Under the pieces are notes generated by a model. It saw only the letters and a program-made list of their open reading frames with translations, made no database searches and had not been told where the DNA came from. From Dyadobacter diqingensis (GTDB lineage: Bacteria > Bacteroidota > Bacteroidia > Cytophagales > Spirosomataceae), in contig NZ_JAMXKF010000008.1 in NCBI RefSeq assembly GCF_024220585.1, positions 186,001-250,000 on the forward strand: a stretch of 64,000 bases of DNA. The letters run 5' to 3'. A program made the translations under genes and the position numbers. Positions 1-7,709 of the stretch are shown piece by piece (the stretch's first letter is position 1; the number at the start of each line of letters is the position of its first letter).

Positions 1-61
1 CACGTGCCCGGTATATCAGTGCTTTCTTATTATTTTGGCCGCTTTCTATGTCAGTCTTCAT
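1..61 (-). CDS. ftsI: FtsI/PBP3-type transpeptidase, N-terminal fragment
   Basis: Only the first 20 codons lie inside the window (reading MKTDIESGQNNKKALIYRAR), and the gene runs off the left edge. The stretch is a short polar N-terminus as expected before the membrane anchor of a division transpeptidase, but no catalytic part is visible. The call rests on position: it starts 36 bp after the end of an FtsL-like gene that itself follows rsmH, and the dcw order rsmH-ftsL-ftsI is widely conserved. Probably co-transcribed with ftsL. The identity is inferred, and a different start or gene cannot be excluded. Confidence 0.5.
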   Translation of the reverse strand, partial: MKTDIESGQNNKKALIYRAR

Positions 62-96
62 GCCCGGGTGATGTCAATAAATAGATATGAAGTGTT

Positions 97-504
97 TTAA
101 TCCTTTTTGATGATAATCTTTTTTGTTGGATTGAGGTTTTCTTCCAATCCGTCGGGTTTCACCTTTTCAATGATCACAGACTGTTTGCCGCTTTTCATAT
201 ATTCGGCCTGAATAGACGTGTATTCAGCCCGAAGGTCATCGACCTCTTTTTTTAGTTTGATGCTATTTCTGACATATTCTTCCGACTGAAATCCTATTCT
301 CTCATAAATTACCAAAAGAAGGACAATCCAGCCGAAATAGTAAAAATATTTTACCGGAACCCTTTCTTCCTGTCCGGGAACATTATCGCCAAAGATCGTG
401 TCCAACGGCAGAAAACGGTTCAGCCAGTTGAAAAGGTTATATTCCCGTTTCGGTTTAGGTGCCTTTTCCGATGCGGGTTTTGGTCTTCTTCTATTTTCAG
501 CCAT
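97..504 (-). CDS. ftsL: FtsL-like cell division protein
   Basis: 135 aa bitopic membrane protein. A basic, proline/lysine-rich cytoplasmic N-terminus (about residues 1-45) is followed by one membrane helix around residues 53-68 (KYFYYFGWIVLLLVIY). A short periplasmic coiled-coil-like region (about 72-105, with KLKKEVDDLRAEY) and a polar tail complete it. This is the architecture of Bacteroidota FtsL, which bridges FtsB and FtsW/FtsI in the divisome. Sequence conservation is low in this family, so the call depends on topology plus position between rsmH and the probable ftsI. It is separated from rsmH by 426 bp of repeat-containing DNA, unusual for the tightly packed dcw cluster, so it may have its own promoter. 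Confidence 0.75.
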   Translation of the reverse strand: MAENRRRPKPASEKAPKPKREYNLFNWLNRFLPLDTIFGDNVPGQEERVPVKYFYYFGWIVLLLVIYERIGFQSEEYVRNSIKLKKEVDDLRAEYTSIQAEYMKSGKQSVIIEKVKPDGLEENLNPTKKIIIKKD

Positions 505-673
505 GTTTTTTATAACAGTTAAATGTCATTAAAAATCATTGATTATTGCGTCAGTTTTACCAAAATTCAATTGTTCAAATAGAGGTAAAATTTTTGTTTT
601 TAAAGGTTGAAATACATCAAATTGTAAAATGTGACACGCCTACGGGGTTCAAATTGCTTCTTCGTCAACCGAT

Positions 674-822
674 GCTACAATATCGTTCATCCCTTCGGGA
701 TTATTGAGCCCCGGCGTCATTCTGGCTTTTTGATATTGAAATAATTGCATGATGGGTTTTCTATAAAAATCCTTTCCTAGATTCTAACCAATCGCAATCC
801 CGAAGGGATGAAAGTATTGTAG
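674..822. repeat. Inverted REP-like repeat pair in the rsmH-ftsL gap
   Basis: The 426-bp gap 505-930 has no credible gene. Within it CTACAATA..GTTCATCCCTTCGGGATT (about 675-702) reappears in inverted orientation at 796-822, about 100 bp apart, with only two or three differences. Each copy contains the small hairpin ATCCCTTCGGGAT. Nearby are related hairpin-like bits (CCTACGGGG near 640, ACCCGGAACGGGT near 850) and a TTTCTATAAA stretch near 757 that also occurs in the repeat element at 29.1 kb. This looks like a non-coding REP/BIME-like element rather than a gene. Confidence 0.65.
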
Positions 823-930
823 AAAATTTATCCTGGTTTATCCCCCTGTAAAACCCGGAACGGGTGACAGAACATAGGCCACAATCCCTTTTCAAGCCAA
901 CACTTTTAATCTACATTACAAAAACCGAGC

Positions 931-1851
931 CTATTCCGGCTTCTCGGCAATCCGCAATTTGGCGCTTCTCGCGCGTGGGTTGCGTTTTACTTCTTCTTCC
1001 GTCGCTTCGACCGGTTTTCGGGTAATGCTTTTCAACGGCTTGATTTCATTGCCATAAAAATCCTTTTCAACCTCCCCGTCGAATTTCCCCTTCTGGATAA
1101 AGTTTTTTACCGGTCTGTCTTCCAGCGAGTGATACGACATCACCACCAGCCTTCCTCCGGGATTCAGAACCTCCGGTACCTGCATCAAAAACTCTTCCAG
1201 CACCTTCATTTCGTCGTTGACCTCAATGCGTAAAGCCTGAAAAACCTGTGCGAAATATTTGTTTTCACGGTGTTTCGGGGCGTAACGCATCAAAATCCCT
1301 TTCAGGTCATTAACCGTTTCGATAGGCGCATTATGTCTCGCCGAAAATATTGCTTCCGCCGCCGTACGGGCGTTGGTCACTTCACCATATCTTCCCAGAA
1401 TTGATTGCAATTCTGAGGCCGAGCGCACATTTAAAACTTCGCGCGCCGTTTTTTCATTGTTCGGGTTCATCCGCATATCCAGATCTGCCTCAAAACGGGT
1501 TGAAAAACCACGCTCCGGTGTGTTGATCTGATGCGATGAAACACCAAGGTCCGCCAGGATGCCATCTACTTTTTCCGCTTTATGCAGTTTAAGATACCGC
1601 TTGATATGGCGGAAATTAGCTGCAATGAACGTAAATCTCGGATCATCCTTCCATTGTTCTGCGTTCGCTATTGCATCCGGGTCCTGGTCAAAAACCAAAA
1701 GACGACCGGTTGTTAATTTTTCTAAAATCGCCCGCGAATGTCCTCCTCCGCCAAACGTAACATCCACATAGATGCCGTCAGGACGGATATTCAGGCCGTC
1801 CAGACATTCGGACAGCATTACAGGTTCATGATATGTACTAGGAAGATCCAT
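931..1851 (-). CDS. rsmH: 16S rRNA (cytosine1402-N4)-methyltransferase RsmH
   Basis: 306 aa, the usual RsmH (MraW) length. It methylates N4 of C1402 in the 16S rRNA decoding centre using SAM. Visible family marks are YHEPVMLSECLDGL at the N-terminus, the SAM loop VDVTFGGGGHSRAIL (about 29-43), FDQDPDAI, GILADLGVSSHQ, the GFSTRFEADLDMRM stretch, and a C-terminal SYHSLEDRPVK motif. It is the first gene of the dcw cluster here. The usual upstream mraZ is absent, and the neighbour upstream (1986) is on the other strand. Start ATG at 1851 fits the family N-terminus. Confidence 0.97.
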   Translation of the reverse strand: MDLPSTYHEPVMLSECLDGLNIRPDGIYVDVTFGGGGHSRAILEKLTTGRLLVFDQDPDAIANAEQWKDDPRFTFIAANFRHIKRYLKLHKAEKVDGILADLGVSSHQINTPERGFSTRFEADLDMRMNPNNEKTAREVLNVRSASELQSILGRYGEVTNARTAAEAIFSARHNAPIETVNDLKGILMRYAPKHRENKYFAQVFQALRIEVNDEMKVLEEFLMQVPEVLNPGGRLVVMSYHSLEDRPVKNFIQKGKFDGEVEKDFYGNEIKPLKSITRKPVEATEEEVKRNPRARSAKLRIAEKPE

Positions 1852-1900
1852 TTATTAAAAGCAACGTAGATAGGAACTAATTCTTGCCGTCAGGCCGTTA

Positions 1901-1908
1901 CAAACTTA
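1901..1908 (-). promoter_or_regulatory. Putative -7 promoter box of rsmH/dcw
   Basis: Reads TAAGTTTG on the minus strand, a match to the Bacteroidota -7 consensus TAnnTTTG, about 50 bp before the rsmH start. No convincing -33 TTG is visible at the standard distance. Confidence 0.4.
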
Positions 1909-1985
1909 GCAATTTTCAATGGTACGAATTGCGCCTGGGCAGGGATTTAATTTTTTTGCGATACCTGTAATTCTATATCAATAAA

Positions 1986-3239
1986 TTGAATATGAGAGCA
2001 ATAAAATTAATATTTGGATTATTTGCCACTGTAAGTATCTGGGGATGTCACTCATCTGCCGATACGGTTGTGAAACCGGGAACCTGGCGGGCGACTTTGA
2101 CACGTGACGGGCAATTGCTTCCGGTTATTCTTGACCTTTCTAAAAATCCTGATGGTAAGACATATACCGTCTATTCTGTCAATGGCGGTGAGCGTTTGAA
2201 AATGGATACGGCCTATTTTGACAAGGATTCGCTTCATATCCCGATGCAGCTTTTTGACTCTGAGATCACGGCTTCGGTGCATGGTGATAAAATGACGGGT
2301 GTTTATAAAAGACTGGATGGGAAAAAGGTGCTGGGCTCCTTACCTTTTCAGGCGGCTTTTGGCGATTCGTATCGCTTTTTTAAAGAAAATGCTGAGGAAG
2401 ATGTAAAAAATGTCACGGGTAAATACGCCACCGTTTTCAAGAACGAAGTGACCAAAGATTCGAGTGTTGCGGTGGGCAGTTTTACGCAGAAAGGGAATAT
2501 TGTGGAAGGCTCCTTCCTGACACCGACGAGCGATTATCGTTTTCTTTCGGGCAATGTGAAGGGCGATAGTGTATACCTGTCCACTTTTGACGGCTCGAAT
2601 GCTTATCTGATCAAAGCGGTTATCCTGAAAAACGGTACCCTGAAAGGGGCGTTTTGGTCGGGTATTAAGGGCTATAAAACTTTCACAGCCGTGTTGGATG
2701 AGAACGCCAAATTACCGGATGCAACGAAACTTACCTATCTGAAACCGGGTTTTGAAACCGTTGATTTTACTTTTCCCGATGCCAACGGGAAACCACTTTC
2801 GTTCAAGGATCCACGGTTTAAAGATAAAGCGGTGATCATCCAGATTATGGGTTCATGGTGTCCGAACTGTATGGACGAAACCAATTATCTGGTACCCTGG
2901 TACAAAAAGAATAAGTCGAGAGGTGTTGAAATTGTCGGTCTGGCATTTGAGCATTCGAATGATCTCGCGGTTTCTGCGCCAAAGCTGAAAAGAATGGCGG
3001 ACCGCCTGGGTATTGAATATCCGGTTTTGCTTGCCGGGACAAACACAAACGAAGCGACGGGTAAAGCATTGCCGATGTTAAATAAGGTGATGTCGTATCC
3101 GACGACCATTTTTATTGATAAAAAAGGTAAGGTGCGGGAGATACACACGGGTTTTTCCGGCCCCGGAACCGGGAAATATTATGATGAATTTGTTGCTGAT
3201 TTCAATCAGCTGATGGATAAACTGATCAGCGAGAAGTAA
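1986..3239 (+). CDS. TlpA-like thioredoxin-fold lipoprotein with DUF4369-like N-terminal half
   Basis: 417 aa exported lipoprotein. The N-terminal signal ends in a lipobox (SIWGC, Cys about residue 21), so it is probably anchored in an envelope membrane. The C-terminal half (about 255-415) is a TlpA/AhpC-type thioredoxin fold with active site GSWCPNC (about 290-296), FEHSNDL and a cis-Pro region near SYPTTIFIDKKGK. The N-terminal half is beta-rich, like the DUF4369-type domains often fused to Bacteroidota TlpA proteins. Likely role is thiol-disulfide exchange in the periplasm; the substrate is unknown. Monocistronic, followed by a strong terminator. ATG at 1986 or 1992 both fit. Confidence 0.88.
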   Translation: MNMRAIKLIFGLFATVSIWGCHSSADTVVKPGTWRATLTRDGQLLPVILDLSKNPDGKTYTVYSVNGGERLKMDTAYFDKDSLHIPMQLFDSEITASVHGDKMTGVYKRLDGKKVLGSLPFQAAFGDSYRFFKENAEEDVKNVTGKYATVFKNEVTKDSSVAVGSFTQKGNIVEGSFLTPTSDYRFLSGNVKGDSVYLSTFDGSNAYLIKAVILKNGTLKGAFWSGIKGYKTFTAVLDENAKLPDATKLTYLKPGFETVDFTFPDANGKPLSFKDPRFKDKAVIIQIMGSWCPNCMDETNYLVPWYKKNKSRGVEIVGLAFEHSNDLAVSAPKLKRMADRLGIEYPVLLAGTNTNEATGKALPMLNKVMSYPTTIFIDKKGKVREIHTGFSGPGTGKYYDEFVADFNQLMDKLISEK

Positions 3240-3249
3240 ATAAAACTGG

Positions 3250-3285
3250 CGCGCCGGAGCTGAAAAAATTCCGGCGCGTTTTTTT
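3250..3285 (+). terminator. Rho-independent terminator after the TlpA-like gene
   Basis: Perfect 9-bp GC-rich stem CGCGCCGGA / TCCGGCGCG with an 11-nt loop, followed by seven T residues, 10 bp after the stop codon. Confidence 0.92.
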
Positions 3286-3298
3286 ATAGAACTAAATT

Positions 3299-3314
3299 AG
3301 TATGCTTGCATAAT
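3299..3314. promoter_or_regulatory. MarR-type operator, marR-fadN promoter
   Basis: AGTATGC-TT-GCATAAT, a palindrome with one arm mismatch. The same sequence occurs at 42729-42748, 42782-42797 and 46451-46468, upstream of fadE and fadA. It covers the TTG (3306-3308) that sits 21 bp before a TACATTTG -7 box, so a bound repressor would block the promoter of its own gene. Confidence 0.82.
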
Positions 3315-3329
3315 ATTAATTTGATTTCT

Positions 3330-3337
3330 TACATTTG
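3330..3337 (+). promoter_or_regulatory. -7 box of the marR-fadN promoter
   Basis: TACATTTG matches TAnnTTTG. The paired -33 TTG at 3306-3308 lies in the centre of the operator. Transcription would start around 3342, about 33 nt before the marR ATG at 3375. Confidence 0.65.
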
Positions 3338-3374
3338 TGAACAGTACTTTACTGACACCGTACCAAATTCAAAG

Positions 3375-3839
3375 ATGCGCAAGGAAAAGACAATTGACTT
3401 CCAGATTAAGTGGGCGTGGCATTCTATTTCGAGGATGTACAATGCTTATGCGGCTCGCTTTGATACCACCATGGCGGTTGGTTATGTGTTGTTAAATATT
3501 GATATAGAGCACGGTACGCCGGCAACCAAGATTGCTCCGCTGTTAGGTATGGAGCCGAGAAGTTTGGTGCGTATGCTTAAAAATCTTGAAGAAAAAGGAT
3601 TGATCCGTCGTGAGGTGGACGAAAGCGACAAGCGTTTTGTGCGAATTGTGCTGACGGATCTGGGCAAGGAAAAACGGGAGTTATCGCGTGAAGGGGTCTT
3701 ATCTTTCAATACGATGATCCGAGATAAAATTCCTCTGGACAAGCTTGTCGTGTTTTTCGACGTGATTAAGGATATTAACCGGTTGGTAGAAGAAGAAAAT
3801 CAGAAATTGAAGGCCGGGGAAATCGAAGACGAATTTTGA
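3375..3839 (+). CDS. MarR-family regulator of fatty-acid degradation genes
   Basis: 154 aa from ATG 3375. A longer reading from TTG 3306 would place the operator and -7 box inside the gene, so the ATG is preferred. The winged-helix MarR fold is visible: an alpha-helical N-terminus (FQIKWAWHSISRMYNAYA), recognition region ATKIAPLLGMEPRSLVRML, LEEKGLIRREVDESDKRFV as the wing, then a dimerising C-terminal helix. It is followed 55 bp later by fadN in the same direction. The palindrome at its promoter recurs before fadE and fadA, so it probably autoregulates and represses a split fad regulon, with an acyl-CoA as a plausible ligand (inferred). Confidence 0.9.
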   Translation: MRKEKTIDFQIKWAWHSISRMYNAYAARFDTTMAVGYVLLNIDIEHGTPATKIAPLLGMEPRSLVRMLKNLEEKGLIRREVDESDKRFVRIVLTDLGKEKRELSREGVLSFNTMIRDKIPLDKLVVFFDVIKDINRLVEEENQKLKAGEIEDEF

Positions 3840-3894
3840 TAAACAGTGCCTGCTAAGGGCTCCAATAAGTACAACAAACCAAAACCTTTAAATA

Positions 3895-6300
3895 ATGAAT
3901 CGTTCTATTCGTAAAGTAGCCGTTCTGGGCTCGGGTATTATGGGGTCACGGATTGCGTGCCATTTTGCCAATATTGGTGTAGAGGTGTTGCTTCTGGACA
4001 TTGTTCCAAAAGAAACCAGCGATGCGGAGAAAGCAAAAGGACTTAATACGGATCATCCTGCTGTCCGGAACCGGATCGTAAATGATTCATTTCAGCAAAC
4101 TTTAAAGGCAACACCGGCGGCACTTTACAGCCCGGCTTTTGCATCGAGGATCAAACTCGGCAACTTTGACGATAACCTGAAAGATATCAAAGACTACGAT
4201 TGGGTGATTGAGGTTGTTGTGGAGCGTCTTGACATCAAGAAAAGTTTATATGAAAAGGTAGATGCGCTTCGTAAACCGGGAACGCTGATTACCTCCAATA
4301 CTTCCGGAATTCCGATTCATTTGATGGCAGAAGGCCGCAGTGAAGATTTCAGGAAGAATTTCTGTGGAACGCACTTTTTTAATCCGCCGCGTTACCTGCG
4401 TTTGTTGGAAATTATTCCGACAACTGATACAGACAAGTCCGTTGTTGATTTCCTCATGCATTATGGCGACTTGTTTTTGGGTAAAACGACGGTACTTTGT
4501 AAGGATACACCTGGTTTTATTGCCAACCGTCTCGGTATTTTCGCCCTGATCCAGACCATTCGTGTGGCTGAGGAAATGAATTTATCGGTTGATGAAGTGG
4601 ATAAGCTTACCGGTCCTGTGGTGGGCAGGCCGAAATCTGGTACCTATCGCCTCTCGGATGTGGTTGGGCTGGATACCACGGTTCATGTGGCGAATAATTT
4701 GTATGCCTCGGGCGAGGGAACGGACGAATCCCGCGACGCTTTCAAGCTGCCTGTCATCATGCAGAAACTGTACGATAACAAGTGGCTGGGCGACAAAACG
4801 GGGCAAGGTTTTTATAAAAAAATAAAGGACGAAAAGGGCAAGTCGGTGATTCTGGCACTTGATTTTCAGACTTTGGAATATAAACCTTCTGAAAAAGTAA
4901 AATTTGCGACGCTGGAAGGAACCAAGGCGATTGGTGATGTGGCCAAGCGTTTCAGTGTGCTTTTGGCTGGAAAAGATAAGGCTGGCGAGTTTTACAGAAG
5001 AACTTTTTCAGATTGTTTTAAATATGCCACTTTCCGAATTCCGGAAATTTCTGACGAGATATTCCGTATTGACCAGGCCATTTGTGCCGGTTTTGGGTGG
5101 CAACTGGGTTTGTTTGAAACCTGGGATGCTGTGGGCGTAAAAGCAATGCTCGCCATCATGGAAGAGCTGAATGCCAAACCTGCGGCCTGGGTTTATGAAA
5201 TGCTGGGAGCCGGCCATGAGTCTTTCTATAAGGTTGAGAACGGCAAAAAACTGTATTATGATATCGCATCAAAAAGTTATAAAGTAATTCCGGGACAGGA
5301 TAGCTTTATCATTTTGAGCAACCTGACGAACAACATTGTCTGGAAAAATGCAGGTGCAAATGTGTACGACATCGGGGACGGAATTCTGAATCTTGAATTC
5401 AAATCCAAGATGAACACAATGGGTTCTGAGGTAATTGAAGGCATTCAGAAAGGGATAAGTCTGGCTGAAAAGGATTATCGCGCACTGGTTATCGGCAATG
5501 AATCCAGCGAGGCATTTTCCGCCGGTGCCAATCTGGCCATGCTGTTTATGTTTGCCATTGAGCAGGAATTTGACGAGATCAATATGGTTATCGCACAATT
5601 CCAGCAGACGATGATGCGGGCCCGTTATTCTTCGATTCCGGTGGTTACCGCACCGCATACGCTGGCATTGGGTGGAGGTTGCGAGCTTAACCTTCATGCC
5701 GATAAAGTGGTAGCGCATGCGGAAACCTATATTGGTCTGGTGGAATTTGGCGTAGGGATTATTCCTGCGGGCGGTGGCACCAAAGAAATGGCGCTGAGGT
5801 GCTCCGATATGTACCAGGCCGGAGACACGGAATTAAATATTCTTCAGACTGCTTTCATGAATATTGCGCAGGCAAAAGTTTCTACTTCTGCACATGATGC
5901 GCGTGCAATGAATTATTTACAGGAAAAAGATCAGATTGTGCTGAACCGCAGCCGCCTGATCGCGGAAGCGAAGCAGGCAGCAATCGACCTTGCAGACAAC
6001 GGTTATACGCAGCCAAAACAGAGAAATGATATCAAAGTTCAGGGAAAGGCTGGTATGGCTTTGTTTATGACGGGTATTGCGCAAATGAAACTCGCTAATT
6101 TTATCAGCGAGCATGATGCCAAAATTGCCAACAAACTTGCCTATGTTATCAACGGCGGGGATTTGAGTTATCCACAAAACGTCACAGAACAATACCTGCT
6201 TGACCTGGAACGAGAGGCGTTCTTATCACTTTGCGGCGAAAAGAAAACCCTCGAAAGAATGCAGGGGTTACTGAACGGAGGAAAACCACCCAGAAACTAG
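3895..6300 (+). CDS. fadN: FadN-type 3-hydroxyacyl-CoA dehydrogenase / enoyl-CoA hydratase
   Basis: 801 aa, close to the B. subtilis FadN length, catalysing hydration and NAD-dependent oxidation steps of beta-oxidation. The N-terminal Rossmann domain has VAVLGSGIMGSRIACHFA (about 8-25), an SNTSGIPI stretch and the dehydrogenase His in CGTHFFNPPR (about 157-166). The C-terminal half is crotonase-like: ALGGGCELNLHAD (about 591-603) forms the oxyanion region and VEFGVGIIPAGGG (about 615-627) carries the catalytic-type Glu. The domain order (dehydrogenase first) is that of FadN, not E. coli FadB. Second gene of the marR operon; partner enzymes FadE and FadA are encoded 35-42 kb away under the same operator. 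Confidence 0.94.
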   Translation: MNRSIRKVAVLGSGIMGSRIACHFANIGVEVLLLDIVPKETSDAEKAKGLNTDHPAVRNRIVNDSFQQTLKATPAALYSPAFASRIKLGNFDDNLKDIKDYDWVIEVVVERLDIKKSLYEKVDALRKPGTLITSNTSGIPIHLMAEGRSEDFRKNFCGTHFFNPPRYLRLLEIIPTTDTDKSVVDFLMHYGDLFLGKTTVLCKDTPGFIANRLGIFALIQTIRVAEEMNLSVDEVDKLTGPVVGRPKSGTYRLSDVVGLDTTVHVANNLYASGEGTDESRDAFKLPVIMQKLYDNKWLGDKTGQGFYKKIKDEKGKSVILALDFQTLEYKPSEKVKFATLEGTKAIGDVAKRFSVLLAGKDKAGEFYRRTFSDCFKYATFRIPEISDEIFRIDQAICAGFGWQLGLFETWDAVGVKAMLAIMEELNAKPAAWVYEMLGAGHESFYKVENGKKLYYDIASKSYKVIPGQDSFIILSNLTNNIVWKNAGANVYDIGDGILNLEFKSKMNTMGSEVIEGIQKGISLAEKDYRALVIGNESSEAFSAGANLAMLFMFAIEQEFDEINMVIAQFQQTMMRARYSSIPVVTAPHTLALGGGCELNLHADKVVAHAETYIGLVEFGVGIIPAGGGTKEMALRCSDMYQAGDTELNILQTAFMNIAQAKVSTSAHDARAMNYLQEKDQIVLNRSRLIAEAKQAAIDLADNGYTQPKQRNDIKVQGKAGMALFMTGIAQMKLANFISEHDAKIANKLAYVINGGDLSYPQNVTEQYLLDLEREAFLSLCGEKKTLERMQGLLNGGKPPRN

Positions 6301-6301
6301 G

Positions 6302-6982
6302 TCAGGATAACCAGTGTGTCGGACTGCCGGTTTTGTCGAAAAGCGTGTTTGATATCTGGCCGAGATATAAATTTTTATCGTTTTCAAAAGAGAGGTCCTG
6401 CAAAATCAGCCGGACCTCTTCTGCTGTTACTTTACGATATTTGGGGTTCATGGTGCCGCCGAATTCACCAGCTACGGCTTGTGGGTTCCATTGATATTGG
6501 GGATCAACAAGGCTGCCTCTTGGTGCCATAATAGGCGGAGGTGTATTACTGCCCCGAAAGTCGACCTGAGCAGGGTGATCGAGACCGAGGCTATGCCCGA
6601 ATTCATGCGCAGCCGTGGTCGAAACACCAAGATTGTCCGTTGTCAGCCAATGCCCGACGTTATCGCCCAAACCAAAACCCATGAAAGACCGGGTAATGTG
6701 GTTTTCGTTTTCAATACGGATGTAGTTGTTCCGGAAATTCTGGTTGACTGACGCTCTAAGCATGGCTTCGGCAGTTGAAATAAGTTTGTAACTGATGTTG
6801 AACACAACTTTCATTGGTTTTCCTTCGACATCAATCGTTGCCTGAGGCTCGTTGTACATCCGGTTTATTTCCTCAATGACCCGGTTTCCGATTTCATCAG
6901 TAGCCTCCGAGCCGTACAGGTATAGTTTGGATACAATTTCGATCTGATTTTTGTCCGGTTGTAGACTTGCAATAGCTGCCAT
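6302..6982 (-). CDS. Matrixin-like zinc metalloprotease without signal peptide
   Basis: 226 aa. The metzincin zinc site HEFGHSLGLDH is complete (H126, E127, H130, H136) and a Met-turn candidate follows (PPPIMAPRG, M152). This places it with M10/matrixin-type peptidases. No signal peptide, membrane helix or propeptide cysteine switch is visible: the protein starts MAAIASLQPDKNQIEIVSKL. It is therefore either cytoplasmic or exported by a non-Sec route. It converges on fadN with one intervening base and has no obvious partner. Substrate unknown; it could be a secreted toxin-like or housekeeping protease. Confidence 0.8.
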   Translation of the reverse strand: MAAIASLQPDKNQIEIVSKLYLYGSEATDEIGNRVIEEINRMYNEPQATIDVEGKPMKVVFNISYKLISTAEAMLRASVNQNFRNNYIRIENENHITRSFMGFGLGDNVGHWLTTDNLGVSTTAAHEFGHSLGLDHPAQVDFRGSNTPPPIMAPRGSLVDPQYQWNPQAVAGEFGGTMNPKYRKVTAEEVRLILQDLSFENDKNLYLGQISNTLFDKTGSPTHWLS

Positions 6983-7268
6983 CTGGTGTGTGTATTTTTT
7001 GTTGTAAAGAATTTAATATTTGTATTTATTACAAATTAGTTTTAAAAGTCTATAAATTAGTAGAGTAAGTAGAATATTTTATAAAATTGTACTTTATTAA
7101 CCAAACGATTGTTTTCAGACATTCTGATATACAGCCGGATAATGAATAAAAAACCAATATTAATTGTTACAACACTAAGCCACTCAGATTAGTACAGAGA
7201 TCAGATGGAAGTTATCGTGTAAAGAATGCTGTAAGTTTTAAAGGCGAAATTTAGTATACTTATCAACA

Positions 7269-7709
7269 ATGATATCAAAAAAAGCAAAGTACGCTCTAAA
7301 AGCGCTTAAGGTATTGGCGGAACAGTTCGGGAAAGGCCCCGTGCTGATTTCGTACATCGCGGAGAAAGAAAGAATTCCCAAGAAATTTCTTGAAGCAATT
7401 TTGCTTGATTTGAGAAATAACGGCGTTTTACAGAGCCAAAAGGGAAAAGGAGGAGGTTATTTATTAAGAATTCCGCCGGGAGAAGTAAGTTTTTCGAAAG
7501 TGCTTCGGATTATTGATGGCCCTATCGCGCCGGCGCTTTGCGTGTCCATGTTTTTCTACGGAAAATGTGATGACTGCAAAGATGAGGAAACATGCAGCCT
7601 GCGTACGGTTTTGGAAAAATGGAGAGATGCCAACCTTGCCGTGTTAGATCAGACCACACTTAGTGATTTGTTGCAGCAAGGCGCGGCTGAACAGCTGATT
7701 GCAGACTAG
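7269..7709 (+). CDS. Rrf2-family transcription regulator with four cysteines
   Basis: 146 aa. Typical Rrf2 start MISKKAKYALKAL, winged-helix with RIPKKFLEAILLDLR as recognition region, and QKGKGGGYLL as the wing. Cysteines C91, C100, C103 and C109 (GKCDDCKDEETC) could hold an Fe-S cluster, as in IscR/NsrR-type members, but spacing differs from those with three ligands, so cofactor use is inferred. It lies alone on the plus strand. Its last 50 bp overlap the 3' end of the convergent glycosyltransferase gene. The 286 bp upstream (6983-7268) is AT-rich with no other gene seen. Confidence 0.9.
   Translation: MISKKAKYALKALKVLAEQFGKGPVLISYIAEKERIPKKFLEAILLDLRNNGVLQSQKGKGGGYLLRIPPGEVSFSKVLRIIDGPIAPALCVSMFFYGKCDDCKDEETCSLRTVLEKWRDANLAVLDQTTLSDLLQQGAAEQLIAD

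Noticed and set aside
505..930. CRISPR-like array in the rsmH-ftsL gap
   Set aside because: Only two inverted copies of the repeat and no regular spacing.
3306..3374. Upstream TTG start giving a longer MarR protein
   Set aside because: It would put the operator and -7 box inside the coding region; ATG 3375 gives the standard MarR N-terminus.
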